Shown here one piece after another: positions 10,322 through 22,569 of a DNA stretch of 64,000 bases. Made by a program: the position numbers and the translations under genes. Source of the stretch: Buddleja alternifolia (lineage: Eukaryota; Streptophyta; Magnoliopsida; Lamiales; Scrophulariaceae); contig CM033395.1 in the NCBI GenBank assembly GCA_019426215.1, positions 15,986,569 through 16,050,568 on the forward strand, written 5' to 3'. Below the pieces are notes generated by a model. That model searched no databases. It worked only from the letters and a program-made list of their open reading frames with translations, and was not told where the DNA came from. The first letter of the stretch is position 1, and every line of letters starts with the position of its first letter.

Positions 10322-11715
10322 TGATAAGAGGCGTTTTTACGTGTTTTTAAGCCTATGATCTGATATTGTTGGAGTTATTTATTGCCTAAATCATGCCACA
10401 GTTGCGTTTAATTGGGGTGTTAAGTGATTTCAGGTGATAAACGAGAGCACACGAAGAAAAAGGCGAAAAACGGTGCACGACACTATTTGAAGCCTGTCGA
10501 CCACGCCCAGGCGCCGAGTTGACCACGCTCCGGCGCCGATCAAGAACAACAAAGTTGATCCCTGTTGACCGCGCCTAGGCGCCGCACTACCCGCGCCTAG
10601 GCGCCGTTATTCCCGCGCCCGAGCGCCGTACTATCCACGCCTGGGCGCCGCCGGACTTCTCCCCCAAGAAAAGTACGCCACGTAGGCCGCGCCTAGGTGC
10701 CGTCTTGCCCGCGCCTAGGCGCCGGCGTAACCGTTTTTCAATTGTTTAAAAGCCAAATTTCAGATTGAAGAGGGGTTCGAAATCTGGGGAATTGGAGATC
10801 ATTTTCTGGGTTTTTGAGCCATAATTTCATCAACAATTGAAGGTGAAGAAGGGGGATTGAGCTAGAGATTGAAGCTACAACCAAGGATTCATCATCATTC
10901 AAGACTTAGGGAATTTTCTTTTGTATTTCATTTACATGTTTATGTTAATAACTATGTATATGATTGTTTTAGACTTTCTTGAGCTATTGAATATGAGCTA
11001 ATCTTGTAGAACTAAGGCCATGTGAAGGCCGAATTCATGAATCAATATATGTGAAGTTAATTTTCGTATTAATTCTCCTAATTGCTTTGTGTGTTGATTT
11101 TGTGCTTTTATCACAATCATATGCTTGATCTCCATATGCTTGCTATTGTGCCTAATCTAGTCATTCGAGAGAAGATAGGTTAGGGTTCAAATGAATCGAC
11201 ACATCATCCGAAACTAATGTGGAATTGCTCCTAGAAATAGGTAAAGATTTCCGGGTGCGGTTAGCCGAATTTATCCGGGGAAACTCTAGAACGTTAATGC
11301 ATGGTTGTTGATTAGATTCTCGGATAGACATATTTAGAGAACCGTCAATCAATCATAGGATTGTTATGTGCCGAGACATCGGGTAATGATTAATTAAGGA
11401 GTTTTCACCAAAGCAATAGGAGTCTAATAATTCGAAGAGTAACTCATATTTATCGACGAGTGGATTCGGTTATAGCATGTGCCTTAGTCTTTTTAACCAA
11501 TTCGTGAGGTTTAATTCATAGCTTGTTCCCTCCTTTGATCTTTCGTTTACTTAATTGTTTTTCTCTTATTTTACTTTAATTGTCTTTACCTTAATTGCAA
11601 ATCTTAAGCTAAAAATCCAAGTCCTTGAGGTTCGACAACCCGGAATTTTTGTCCATTTATTACTACACGCGACTAGTGCACTTGCTATTCAAGCACGTTA
11701 GCTTCTAGCATGTCA
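10322..11715 (+). repeat. Athila-1 5' LTR with palindromic GCGCCTAGGCGCC cluster
   Basis: It starts TGATAAGAGGCG and ends TGTCA just before the primer-binding site. The end blocks match the Athila-2 LTR (TTTTTACGTGTTTTTAAGCC and CCACTTGCTATTCAAGCACG-like). Between about 10500 and 10735 lie eight copies of a roughly 22-base unit containing CCGCGCCTAGGCGCCG, in an otherwise AT-rich LTR. Confidence 0.88.
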
Positions 11716-11721
11716 AGTTTT

Positions 11722-11740
11722 TGGCGCCGTTGCCGGGGAC
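11722..11740 (+). promoter_or_regulatory. Athila-1 primer-binding site (tRNA-Asp type)
   Basis: TGGCGCCGTTGCCGGGGAC is complementary to the 3' end of plant tRNA-Asp, the standard Athila primer, and lies six bases after the LTR end. Confidence 0.88.
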
Positions 11741-11881
11741 TTGTTTTTTTTTTTTTAGTTTTTGATTTTTGTTATACGTTTTCATAATTTCTAGTTTGTT
11801 GTTTATTTTCTTGTTTCCTTTTATTTTTCATACTAGTCTAATTTTGTTCTTGTGTTTAATTTCTAGATTCTTGTGTGGTGC

Positions 11882-12883
11882 ATGACCCGTTCCTCAAACG
11901 AGCCTCTATACGAGTTGGAGCCCGAAATTGAACGAGTGTTTCGGACTAATAGGCGAGCAAGAGAAATGGCCAATAATTTGGACATGAACTTACCGGAAAA
12001 TAGGGGGTGGTTGCAAGGTGTTCTACAAGCCATGCAAGGGGCACCTCCTCCACAACTTCCGTCGGTTCGGGGTAGCTTACCACCTAGGGTCCATACCATT
12101 CCGGGGCCCGTGGTCGTGCCTAACTTCTTTGCACCCAACTACCTCATTCCGACTCATATCTTTAATATGGTGCAAGGAGATCCTTTCTATGGAGAACCGC
12201 ACGAATCACCTCACGCTCATTTGGAAACCATAGACGAAGCTCTTGTGACCATTCAATATCACCCATGGGATCTTGATGCAATTCGTCTAAGAGTCTTCCA
12301 TTTCTCATTGAAGGATAGGGCGACAACATGGTATAAATCCTTACCTCCGCAATCTATTACAACTTGGGTTGAGTTGGTCGATGCCTTTCTAAACAAATTC
12401 TTCCCACCCTCCAAAATTAATGAGCTCCGGAGTAACATCAAAGGGTTTAGGCAAAGAAGTAATGAGTCTTTAGCCGAGATTTGGGCTAGATATTAGGGCA
12501 TGCTCCGAAAATGCCCCGATCATAATTTTGGTTTGAATGAACAAGTACTACATTTTTATGATGGGGTTCGGTCGCGTATTCGAAATAGACTCAATGCGGG
12601 TGCGGGTGGAGATCTCCATGGTTAGATTGTCAACGTGTATGGGACAAAATAGAACAATTGGCCCGAGAAGATGATCTTTATTCCGACGATGAAGAGGCCT
12701 CATCCTCTAAAAAGGTTGCTTGTGTTGAGGAAGTGGTTGAGGGAGTAGTGGCTTTGGAATCGGAGGTTGAAGACGTCAATTCTGTTGGGAATCATAATCA
12801 TAATCGACAACGGTTGCACAACCAATGATTTATCAAGCTCCTCGACCTCCTTTCAACAACCCGCCTCCGAGGCAAGGCATTCC
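11882..12883 (+). pseudogene. Athila-1 gag, N-terminal and central part
   Basis: I take the ATG at 11882 (MTRSSNEPLYELEPEIER) as the start because the homologous Athila-2 gag also starts MTRAS. The retrotransposon gag domain is clear: IPGPVVVPNF, then DAIRLRVFHFSLKDRATTWY, KSLPPQSITTW and FLNKFFPPSKINELR. A TAG at 12494-12496 replaces the codon after AEIWARY. The frame then continues with KCPDHNFGLNEQVLHFYDG and decays further, until Athila-2 interrupts it at 12883. Gag would build the virus-like particle. It cannot be expressed intact. Confidence 0.88.
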
Positions 12884-14436
12884 TGATAGGAGTCATTTTT
12901 ACGTGTTTTTAAGCCCATTTGTGTTTATGTTTTAGGTTCATTTATCACTTGATTTTGTCACTTGTGCATTTAATTCGTGCATTAAGTGATTTCAGGCCTT
13001 AAGTGGATACAATTGAAGAAAGGGTGGAAAAATGATGTATAAAACAAGTTTACGCCAAGATGTTTCACACCTCCACGACCAAACAAGCAAGAAATAAGTT
13101 GGAGTTAGCCAAAATGATGTTTTAGTACCATTTCCGCACACCTGGGCGCCAAATCAGAAACAACCTCCACGTTGGAACGCCATTTTGATATTTTTAGAGA
13201 CAGAATTGGATGAAGTGTCCTTCTACAAAGTTTTAGATCTATGTCTTATCTTTACATGGGTACTTGAATCATCCAATTCGGAGATCTGTGGAGACGATTA
13301 TGAATAAAACACTATCCCTGCGCTGGAAAACACGAAAGTGGCAGCTCATGTTCTTGTTAGGTGGAAAACAAGAGAATGGTAGGTGCAAATTCTTGGTAGG
13401 AGGAAAGAAAGAGAAGGGTAGCTCAAATTCTTGGTAGGTGGATTTTTGGGTATTTAAAGGGGAGTGGGGAGCTCACTTGAGATCATCAAAAAATCATCCT
13501 TTGAGAGTGTGAGGACGAAAATTCAGGGGTTTGGGGGAGCATTCTCTTGGTTTTGAGTCATCCTATCATCATACTTGAAGAGCTAAGAAGAGGAAAAGGA
13601 GGGATTCAAGCTTCCAATCAAGAATCGATCATCAATCCAAAATAGGGAGTTTCTTAGTTTGATATTCATCTTTATCTATGAGTAATTCTATGTTTTTATT
13701 GTTTTCCCAATTTCAATTATGAACTAATTTTCCCTTAATAGGGCCATGTGAAGGCCAAAGTTATGAGTATATATATATGATATTATTCTTCGTATTAATT
13801 TTACAATTGCTTTGTGTTTTGATTTTGTGCGTAATTACTTGCATATGTTTGATCGCCATATGTTTGTCATATTGCCTAACTTAATAGTTTGAAAGAATAT
13901 AAGTTAGGGTTCAAAGAAATCATCACATCATCCGTAAAAAAATAGGGAATTGCCCCTAGAGATAGGTAGAGATTCCCGGGTGCAGTTAGCCGGATTTATT
14001 CGGGGAAATTCTAGAACTTGAATGCATGATTATTGATTAAATTCTCGGATAGACATATTTAGAGAACTGTCAATTTATCATAGGATTATTACAGCCGAGA
14101 CATCGGGTAGTAATTAATTAAGGAATTTTCACCAAAGCAATAGTAGTCTAATAATACGAAGAATAGTTCATATTTATATTAACAAGTAAATTTGGTTGAA
14201 GCATTTGCCTTAGTTGTTTTATCTCATAAGAATCTAAATCTATTTGCTAAGTCTCGTTTTTACATTTTTATTGTAAATTAATCACAATCTTTTAATTCAA
14301 TTTTAATTGCTTTTAAATTCCTAGCTTTAAATAATCTTGTCTCTGTGGGATCGATAACTCGGACTTAAAGTCCACTTTATTACTACACACGACCAGTCCA
14401 CTTGCTGTTTAATACACGTAAGGATTTTTCGTGTCA
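12884..14436 (+). repeat. Athila-2 5' LTR
   Basis: It matches the right LTR almost base for base. The right copy carries an extra tandem repeat of about 55 bases in the CAAATTCTTGGTAGG region (about 21455-21535) and lacks a few bases near 22205. One degenerate CCTGGGCGCC remains of the palindromic unit seen eightfold in Athila-1. Confidence 0.93.
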
Positions 14437-14442
14437 AGTTTT

Positions 14443-14461
14443 TGGCGCCGTTGCCGGGGAC
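14443..14461 (+). promoter_or_regulatory. Athila-2 primer-binding site (tRNA-Asp type)
   Basis: TGGCGCCGTTGCCGGGGAC lies six bases downstream of the LTR end and is identical to the Athila-1 site. Confidence 0.9.
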
Positions 14462-14611
14462 TTGATTTATTTTAGTTTCGGATTTTATTGCAATTTTTAG
14501 CTTTAATTTCTTTTGTCATTTTATTATTTTCTATTATTCTTACTGTAATTTTCTATCTTTAAATTTCTGTTGGTTTGCTTCTTTGTTTCAAACAGGTTGA
14601 TCTTTTGGTGA

Positions 14612-15722
14612 ATGACTCGAGCCTCAGGAGAGGCTTTAGAGGAATTTGACCCTGAGATCGAGCGTACGCTTCGTGCAAACCAGAGAAGTCAAGGTATGGC
14701 TGGCAACTTCCCTGATATGAATCTGCCCGAGAATAGAGAATGGTTGCAAAATCTGTTCCAAGCTATGCAACCGGCACTACCAGCACCACCTCCATCTGTT
14801 CGTGGTAATCAGCCAGCCCGTGTACACACTACGCCGGGGCCTGTTGTGGTCCCCAATTTTGCCACGCCGAACTTCCACATTCCACCTCACATGTTTAGCA
14901 TGGTTCAGGCTGAACAATTTTATGGTGATCCGAAAGAGTCACCTCAGGACCATCTAGAGCACTTCGAGAATGTGTTATCTACCATGCAATTCCACCCAAG
15001 AGATCTTGATGCCATCCGCCTCCGATTATTCCATTTTTCGCTTAAGGATAAAGGGACTTTGTGGTACAAGTCGTTGCCCCCACAATCCATTAAAACGTGG
15101 GAGGAGTTAGTCGAAGAGTTTCTCAACAAGTTCTTCCCTCCATCAAGGATTAACGAGTTAAGAAGCGAGATCAAGGATTTTAAGCAAAAACGGGATGAAT
15201 CGTTAGCATCAGCATGGGCAAGATACAAGAGTCTTCTTTGAAAGTGCCCCGATCACAACTATTCAAGAGACGAGCGAGTGCTACATTTCTTTAATGGAGT
15301 CCGGTCTCGGATTCGTCACAGACTTAATGCAGGAGCAGGCGGTGATCTTTTGGGTCTCGATAGCAGAACAGTGTGGGCTAAACTAGAGCAGATGGCACGG
15401 GATGATGAACTGTACCCTGAAGATGACGATGAGTTTTCTCTACAATCCCGAAGGGTTGCTGTTGCTCAAGAGGTAGAACAAAATGTTAATCTAGAGGCAG
15501 AGCCAACCATTAGTGATGTGAACTATGTCGGAAATTCAAACAAGCCTCAATTGAGCTTCCACATACCCGAGAATTTTCCGAAAAGGCCAAATCCCGCACA
15601 AAATTCACAACAAGGCATCTACCAAGCACCGAGGCCTCCGTTTTACAACAACCAAACTCAAAGACCTGGAAATTTTAAGCCACAAGGTCAAGTTCCAAGA
15701 CCTTCGACTGTCGAGAAGAAAG
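14612..15722 (+). pseudogene. Athila-2 gag, N-terminal and central part (one stop, one frameshift)
   Basis: It starts MTRASGEALEEFDPEIERTL. It contains TPGPVVVPNF, DAIRLRLFHFSLKDKGTLWY, KSLPPQSIKTWEELVEEFLN and FFPPSRINELR, the Athila gag core. TGA at 15239-15241 interrupts after WARYKSLL. The same frame then continues KCPDHNYSRDERVLHFFNG to about 15715. Near EKKD the frame shifts, and the main pol frame (15724 onward) takes over with [18 protein letters not shown]. So the original gag and pol were one polyprotein. Confidence 0.92.
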
Positions 15723-15723
15723 A

Positions 15724-18700
15724 TTGGCGGCTCACATGCAAAAATCAGACGAATCATTCGCAGAGCTTCGATTGATGTTACAGGGTGTTATGACGGGAAT
15801 GAAAGAGATGCAGCACCAATTTGCACAATTATCGGTTGATGCAGGTGGAAGAGCACCCGGGACACTGCCGAGTGATACAGAGAAAAACCCAAAAGAGCAA
15901 TGCCATGCCATCGCTCTGAGAAGTGGCAAAGAATTGAAAAGTGCACCTCCCAAGCAGTCCAAGTCCGCACTTGAAGAGGACAATGTTCAAACTTTTGATA
16001 AACTTGAAAATTCAAATCTGTCTCCCAAGTACGTACTTGACCAGAACCAAGTAAGTACTTCACACAGCTCAAGTACGTACTTGGGGCAGGATCAAGTCCG
16101 TACTTCACAGGCAGACAGGGCGTCTTCTGAAACTTTGACTCCTTCTTTGTCTAATCCTATTGAAATACGTCTCCCTTTCCCCCTAGCACATAAAAAGAAT
16201 AAGAAAGATATGGATAAGAGTTTTCTTAGGATTTTAGAAATTCTTCGAGAAGTTCGAATTAATATTCCTTTTATTGATGCGATTTTGCAGATGCCCAATT
16301 ACATCAAGTTCTTCAAGGATATTCTATCCAATAAGCAGAAGTGGGAAGGCAATGGAACGGTGTGCTTGACTGAAGCATGCTCAGCAGTGGTGTTGAACAA
16401 GTTGCCACAGAAACTCAAGGATCCAGGGAGCCTCACAATTCCTTGCACTATTGGGCAACTCAAATTCGACCGAGTGCTATGTGATTCGGGCGCCAGCATA
16501 AATCTTCTTCCTTACTCGTTGTTCCAGAAATTGGGTTTGGGGAATCCAAAGCCAACCTCGATGAGCCTCCAACTTGCAGATCGATCAATCAAACACCCGA
16601 AGGGAATCATAAAGGATGTCATCGTGCAAGTTGACAAGTTTTACTTCCCGGTGGACTTCGTGGTTCTAGAGATGGAAGAAGATGTTGAAGTTCCTCTCAT
16701 CCTAGGAAGACCCTTCCTAACCACAGGTAAAGCTATGATCGACATAGCCAATGGTAAGTTAACTTTGAATGTGGGTGAGGAGAGAGTTACTTTTGACGTA
16801 TACAAGGTTATGAAGCATGTTGGTGATGATGCGTCATGTTTAAGAATATATGCTTTTGATCCTTTGATTATTGAGCACTTTCAGGAAAACATCTCTGATG
16901 ATCCACTTGAGGTATGTATAATGAACTCCACGGATGTTGAGTCGGCCAGTGATAAACAACTGGAAGTTGTTCATAGCTTAGAGAGGCGTGCACAATACCG
17001 CACGAAGAAATTTGAGAAGTTGGATAGCCCACTGTCTAGCCACTCCAAACCATCTATTGAAGAGCCACCAACTCTTGACCTAAAAACTCTACCCTCTCAT
17101 CTTAAATATGTTTATTTAAATGACGATGAAACCTTGCCACTCATCATTTCTTCTTCTCTTACAGATCAACAAGAAGCAAGGTTACTGGAGGTGTTGAGAG
17201 ATCACAAAAAAGCCTTTGGATGGAAGATTGCTGATATCAAGGGGATTAGCCCAGCCATCTGCATGCATAAGATTTTAATGGAAAAAAGCTCAAGGCCCAC
17301 TATACAACCACAAAGGAGGTCTAATCCTCAAATTCAAGAAGTGGTGAAGAAAGAGGTAATCAAGTTACTCGATGCCGGCATTATCTTCCCTATCTCTGAT
17401 AGTCCATGGGTAAGTCCAACGCAGGTAGTGCCCAAGAAAGGAGGTACGACAGTAGTTCGTAATGACAATAATGAGTTAATTCAATCTAGAATTGTCACTG
17501 GTTTTAGGGTTTGCATAGACTATCGTAAATTGAATGAATATACCCGAAAAGACCACTTTCCCCTCCCCTTTATCGATCAAATGTTAAAAAGATTAGCCGG
17601 GCATGAATATTACTGTTTTTTGGATGGGTACTCCGGCTATAACCAAATTGCTATTACACCCGAGGATCAAGAGAAAACTACTTTCACTTGTCCTTACGGC
17701 ACTTTTGCTTATAGGCGTATGCCTTTTAGCTTATGTAATGCACCTGCTACTTTTCAAAGATGCATGATGGCTATAGTTCATGACATGGTCGAGCAATTTC
17801 TTGAAATCTTCATGGATGATTTTTCTTTTTTTGGCTCTACATATGATAGATGTTTGCACAATCTAACCTTAGTTTTGCAGAGGTGTGAGGAGACTGATCT
17901 AGTCTTAAATTGGGAAAAGTGTCATTTCATGGTACAAGAAGGAATTGTTCTGGGTCATAAGATCTCCCACAAGGGGATTGAGGTGGATAGAGCGAAAATT
18001 GAAGTGATAGCTAATCTTCCACCACCCACCACGGTCAAAGCCGTGAGAAGCTTTTTGGGACATGCCGGGTTTTACAGGCGTTTTATTTCAAATTTTTCTA
18101 AAATTGCTAAACCCCTGTCTAACTTGACCATGAAAAATGCAGTGTTTGACTTTAATGATGCATGCATGCAGGCCTTCCTCACCCTGAAGGAGAAATTAAT
18201 CTCATCACCTGTGATGTCCGCCCCAGATTGGAGCCTACCATTCGAGTTGATGTGCGATGCGAGCGACATTGCCGTTGGAGCTGTACTAGGTCAAAGGAAG
18301 GGTAAAATCTTTCATACTATTTACTATGCTAGTCGTACCTTAAATGAGGCCCAACTCAATTATGCTACGACTGAAAAAGAGCTTTTAGCTGTCATTTTTG
18401 CTTTTGACAAATTTCACTCCTATCTTGTGCTTAACAAAGTAATAGTATACACTGATCACTCGGCCTTGAAATGCTTGCTTGCTAAAAAAGACGCAAAACC
18501 TAGACTACTCAGGTGGATCTTATTACTACAAGAGTTTGACTTAGAAATAAAAGATAAAAAAGGATCTGAAAATGTAGTAGCTGATCACCTATCTAGACTA
18601 GAATTAGTGGATAAGAAAATGGATGAGACCCCAATAGGAGATGAATTCCCCGATGAGCATCTTTTTTCTCTTTCTTCTATTTCAATCCCCTGGTATGCTG

Positions 18701-19311
18701 ATTATGCTAACTATATAGTTGCTGGAATTTTACCCCCTGATTTGACATTTCACCAAAGAAAGAAGTCTTTGAAAGATGTTAGGCACTATCTGTGGGAAGA
18801 GCCCTACTTGTTTAAAATTGGTGTCGAGGGAATTATCAGGCGTTGTGTACCCGAGGAAGAAATGACCTCTGTCTTGGCTCATTGCCATGACATGGTGATA
18901 GGTGGCCACTTTGGCCCATCCAAGACTGCTGCCAAGGTTCTGCAATCAGGTAATAAGAGGTTGCTTCAACTGAATGAGCTCGAGGAGTGGAGACATGAAG
19001 CATACGAGAATGCAAAACTGTACAAAGAACGGACCAAGATATGGCACGACAAGCATATTCTACCCCGGGAATTCGAGGAAGGTGAGAAAGTTCTTATGTA
19101 CAACTCTAGACTCAAGCTCTTCCCAGGCAAGCTCAAATCGCGTTGGTCGGGACCCTTTCAAGTCACCCGAGTGTATTCTTCCGGAGCTGTGGAGCTTATC
19201 ACTGAGGATGGACAAGTATTTTTAACCAATGGACATAGGCTGAAACACTACTCAGGCACTGACTGGAGCGCAGACACATTATCTGTCAAGCTCCGAGAAC
19301 CATCGACTTAA
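15724..19311 (+). CDS. Athila-2 gag C-terminus-pol: protease, RT, RNase H, integrase remnant
   Basis: An open frame of 1,195 codons. Residues 1-70 are the gag tail ending with [20 protein letters not shown]. The hinge around residues 100-125 is encoded by repeated AAGTACGTACTTG. The protease active site [12 protein letters not shown] has its Asp at residue 254. RT shows [19 protein letters not shown] and the catalytic FMDD with the first Asp at 698. RNase H shows [13 protein letters not shown] (Asp 845). The integrase zinc-finger start [20 protein letters not shown] is followed directly, at about residue 1076, by [20 protein letters not shown], which belongs to the C-terminal part. The DDE catalytic core is absent, although the frame is kept. 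Replication steps up to cDNA look encodable; integration is not. Confidence 0.93.
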   Translation: MAAHMQKSDESFAELRLMLQGVMTGMKEMQHQFAQLSVDAGGRAPGTLPSDTEKNPKEQCHAIALRSGKELKSAPPKQSKSALEEDNVQTFDKLENSNLSPKYVLDQNQVSTSHSSSTYLGQDQVRTSQADRASSETLTPSLSNPIEIRLPFPLAHKKNKKDMDKSFLRILEILREVRINIPFIDAILQMPNYIKFFKDILSNKQKWEGNGTVCLTEACSAVVLNKLPQKLKDPGSLTIPCTIGQLKFDRVLCDSGASINLLPYSLFQKLGLGNPKPTSMSLQLADRSIKHPKGIIKDVIVQVDKFYFPVDFVVLEMEEDVEVPLILGRPFLTTGKAMIDIANGKLTLNVGEERVTFDVYKVMKHVGDDASCLRIYAFDPLIIEHFQENISDDPLEVCIMNSTDVESASDKQLEVVHSLERRAQYRTKKFEKLDSPLSSHSKPSIEEPPTLDLKTLPSHLKYVYLNDDETLPLIISSSLTDQQEARLLEVLRDHKKAFGWKIADIKGISPAICMHKILMEKSSRPTIQPQRRSNPQIQEVVKKEVIKLLDAGIIFPISDSPWVSPTQVVPKKGGTTVVRNDNNELIQSRIVTGFRVCIDYRKLNEYTRKDHFPLPFIDQMLKRLAGHEYYCFLDGYSGYNQIAITPEDQEKTTFTCPYGTFAYRRMPFSLCNAPATFQRCMMAIVHDMVEQFLEIFMDDFSFFGSTYDRCLHNLTLVLQRCEETDLVLNWEKCHFMVQEGIVLGHKISHKGIEVDRAKIEVIANLPPPTTVKAVRSFLGHAGFYRRFISNFSKIAKPLSNLTMKNAVFDFNDACMQAFLTLKEKLISSPVMSAPDWSLPFELMCDASDIAVGAVLGQRKGKIFHTIYYASRTLNEAQLNYATTEKELLAVIFAFDKFHSYLVLNKVIVYTDHSALKCLLAKKDAKPRLLRWILLLQEFDLEIKDKKGSENVVADHLSRLELVDKKMDETPIGDEFPDEHLFSLSSISIPWYADYANYIVAGILPPDLTFHQRKKSLKDVRHYLWEEPYLFKIGVEGIIRRCVPEEEMTSVLAHCHDMVIGGHFGPSKTAAKVLQSGNKRLLQLNELEEWRHEAYENAKLYKERTKIWHDKHILPREFEEGEKVLMYNSRLKLFPGKLKSRWSGPFQVTRVYSSGAVELITEDGQVFLTNGHRLKHYSGTDWSADTLSVKLREPST

Positions 19312-20945
19312 GTCGATCCTGAATAGTCGAGCTATTGACTATAAACAAGCGCTTCTTGGGAGGTAACCCAAGTTTGTAAGTTTTTTTTTTCTTTTGTTTT
19401 TGTTTGTTTAGTTTGTTTGTTTATGTTTATGCTCAAACATGCACTTTTGGCATGTATGTTTTCGTATGCTTGATGGTTTGAAAAGTTGAAGTGTTAGATA
19501 TGATAGACATTTGGACCCCATGTTTAGAGATGCTTATTTTACTCGAGAGGAGAAGAAGCTTTGTAACGATGCATTGGAAGTTAAAGGATGTTTTTCAACA
19601 TCCTTGGTTGTAAGTGTTCTTTTACCGTTACGTATACTTGTTGTAACAACATTGAGGACAATGTTGGATTTGAGTTTGGGGGTAGAAGAGTGCTTATTTT
19701 GAACATTGAAAATGCAATGCTAATTTTTAGCTTGAGTTTGGGGGAAAGTTTGTATGATATCATGTTTAAATACTTCTTTGTTGAGAAAATCAAGTATAAA
19801 TTTTTTTATTTATTTTTTTGATCTTTCCAATTGATGCATTAAAATTGATTAATTTGAAAAAAAAAATGGCATGATTTCTTGAAATAATTTGAATTTAATG
19901 GAACATATATATCTTTGAAATTGCTCATGGAGACCCTAGACTAGGATTGATTTCTTAGATGATTCACATTGCACAATAAATCGAGGGTAGAGGAGTTAAG
20001 TGGATAACCATCTTGAGACACTTAAGGAGTTTTTCCCGGAAAAATTAACTTAGATTTTTCATAAGGTTATAAGTTGAGTAGTAATTTTTTTATGCTAAAC
20101 AACGAATTAAAAAGGTTGAAGTTTGGCATGACCACAAGTGGTCAGGCTAATATGTACTGGAGGTGAAAAGTTTCATGCCTATATACTGTACTATTATGCT
20201 AATTTGAGCTAAGCTCAAGCCAAAAAGAAGCGAATTGTTTAAAAGATCTAGTTTTATTTCGTGGCTTTGACACTCGAGTGATTAAATCCTTAGGAGTGTC
20301 TTTACACTTAATGCCCCAAAACTATCTAGTTTGGGAGTCATTGATCTAATGGAATAAAACATTGCACATGATCTAGCCTTAATGAAGTTAATTGGAAAGT
20401 TTCATATGAATTGAAAGTTTGAATGGTTGAGATAATGAAATTTAAATGGCTATGAGATTTTCTATGATTCTTATGCTTTGTGTTTGATCAAAAGTTGATA
20501 GATATGGGATTAATGTCCAAAATTTGGTAAGGATGCCTTTCGACTATAATACCTTAGATTTATTTTCACTACACCCTATGGAGTCTTTTCGAGTATTGGT
20601 GTCACATGAGCAAAAGTAGTTGATATGTATATATATTTGTGAGCTATAAAAGGATGATTTTGTGCCATTTATTCTTGTTAATTATGTTGAGATGTATTCA
20701 TTTGGTTGGGATTGAAAGTTTGTTAGATTTTGTGGGTATATCTTCTGCAAACCTTCACGAGACTATAACTCGTCCTTTGAGGTAACTCAAAGGTTTAAAG
20801 GCTTGTTGCACATGCTAAGTGCAATCGTTTACTCCACGAAAGTGAGTTCGTTTGTTGTTTTTGTTTTCTCCTTTTGGTTGATGATGTTTTTCATGCCTAG
20901 AACTTTTATTGCTCGAGGTCGAGCAAATGATAAGTTTGGGGGAGT
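19312..20945 (+). other. Athila-2 3' untranslated region with polypurine tract
   Basis: There is no convincing ORF, so no env-like gene is retained. It contains the Athila-typical words TTGAGTTTGGGGGTAGAAG (19671-19689) and GAGTTTGGGGGAAAG (about 19734). The final polypurine tract, AAGTTTGGGGGAG (about 20932-20944), directly precedes the 3' LTR and would prime plus-strand DNA. Confidence 0.75.
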
Positions 20946-22564
20946 TGATAGGAGTCATTTTTACGTGTTTTTAAGTCCATTTGCGTTTATGTTTTAGGTT
21001 CATTTATCACTTGATTTTGTCACTTGTGCGTTTAATTCGTGCATTAAGTGATTTCAGGCCTTAAGTGGATACAATTGAAGAAAGGGTGGAAAAATGATGT
21101 ATAAAACAAGTTTACGCCAAGATGTTTCACACCTCCACGACCAAACAAGCAAGAAATAAGTTAGAGTTAGCCAAAATCATGTTTTAGTACCATTTCCGCA
21201 CACCTGGGCGCCAAATCAGAAACAACCTCCACGTTGGAACGCCATTTTGATATTTTTAGAGACAGAATTGGATGAAATGTCCTTCTACAAAGTTTTAGAT
21301 CTATGTCTTATCTTTACATGGGTACTTGAATCATCCAATTCGGAGATCTGTGGAGACGATTATGAATAAAACACTATCCCTGCGCTGGAAAACACGAAAG
21401 TGGCAGCTCATGTTCTTGTTAGGTGGAAAACAAGAGAATGGTAGGTGCAAATTCTTGGTAGGTGGAAATTCTTGTTAGGTGGAAAACAAGAGAATGGTAG
21501 GTGCAAATTCTTGGTAGGTAGAAATTCTTGGTAGGAGGAAAGAAAGAGAAGGGTAGCTCAAATTCTTGGTAGGTGGATTTTTGGGTATTTAAAGGGGAGT
21601 GGGGAGCTCACTTGAGATCATCAAAAAATCATCCTTTGAGAGTGTGAGGACGAAAATTCAGGGGTTTGGGGGAGCATTCTCTTGGTTTTGAGTCATCCTA
21701 TCATCATACTTGAAGAGCTAAGAAGAGGAAAAGGAGGGATTCAAGCTTCCAATCAAGAATCGATCATCAATCCAAAATAGGGAGTTTCTTAGTTTGATAT
21801 TCATCTTTATCTATGAGTAATTCTATGTTTTTATTGTTTTCCCAATTTCAATTATGAACTAATTTTCCCTTAACTAGGGCCATGTGAAGGCCAAAGTTAT
21901 GAGTATATATATATGATATTATTCTTCGTATTAATTCTACAATTGCTTTGTGTTTTGATTTTGTGCGTAATTACTTGCATATGTTTGATCGTCATATGTT
22001 TGTCATATTGCCTAACTCAATAGTTTGAAAGAATATAAGTTAGGGTTCAAAGAAATCATCACATCATCCGTAAAAAAATAGGGAATTGCCCCTAGAGATA
22101 GGTAGAGATTCCCGGGTGCAGTTAGCCGGATTTATTCGGGGAAATTCTAGAACTTGAATGCATGATTATTGATTAAATTCTCGGATAGTCATGTTTAGAG
22201 AACTGTCATAGGATTATTATAGCCGAGACATCGGGTAGTAATTAATTAAGGAATTTTCACCAAAGCAATAGTAGTCTAATAATACGAAGAATAGTTCATA
22301 TTTATATTAACAAGTAAATTTGGTTGAAGCATGTGCCTTAGTTGTTTTATCTCATAAGAATCTAAATCTATTTGCTAAGTCTCGTTTTTACATTTTTATT
22401 GTAAATTAATCACAATCTTTTAATTCAATTTTAATTGCTTTTAAATTCCTAGCTTTAAATAATCTTGTCTCTGTGGGATCGATAACTCGGACTTAAAGTC
22501 CACTTTATTACTACACACGACCAGTCCACTTGCTGTTTAATACACGTAAGGATTTTTCGTGTCA
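20946..22564 (+). repeat. Athila-2 3' LTR
   Basis: It starts TGATAGGAGTC after the polypurine tract and ends GTGTCA before the duplicated ATTCC. It is slightly longer than the 5' LTR because of a tandem duplication of a GGTAGGTGGAAATTCTTG-type unit. Confidence 0.93.
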
Positions 22565-22569
22565 ATTCC

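Larger units (their letters stand above)
12884..22564 (+). mobile_element. Athila-2: full-length Athila element nested in Athila-1 (TSD ATTCC)
   Basis: Two LTRs (12884-14436 and 20946-22564) start TGATAGGAGTC and end GTGTCA. They are flanked by the duplication ATTCC (12879-12883 and 22565-22569). Inside are an Asp-tRNA primer-binding site, gag, a long gag-pol frame, a 1.6-kb 3' region and a polypurine tract. The LTRs look very similar by eye, so the insertion is younger than its hosts. The integrase core is missing and gag has a stop and a frameshift, so it is not autonomous. Confidence 0.95.

Noticed and set aside
16020..16110. Repeated AAGTACGTACTTG as a CRISPR-like array
   Set aside because: The units are short and palindromic, spacing is irregular, and the stretch is coding sequence inside the Athila-2 frame.
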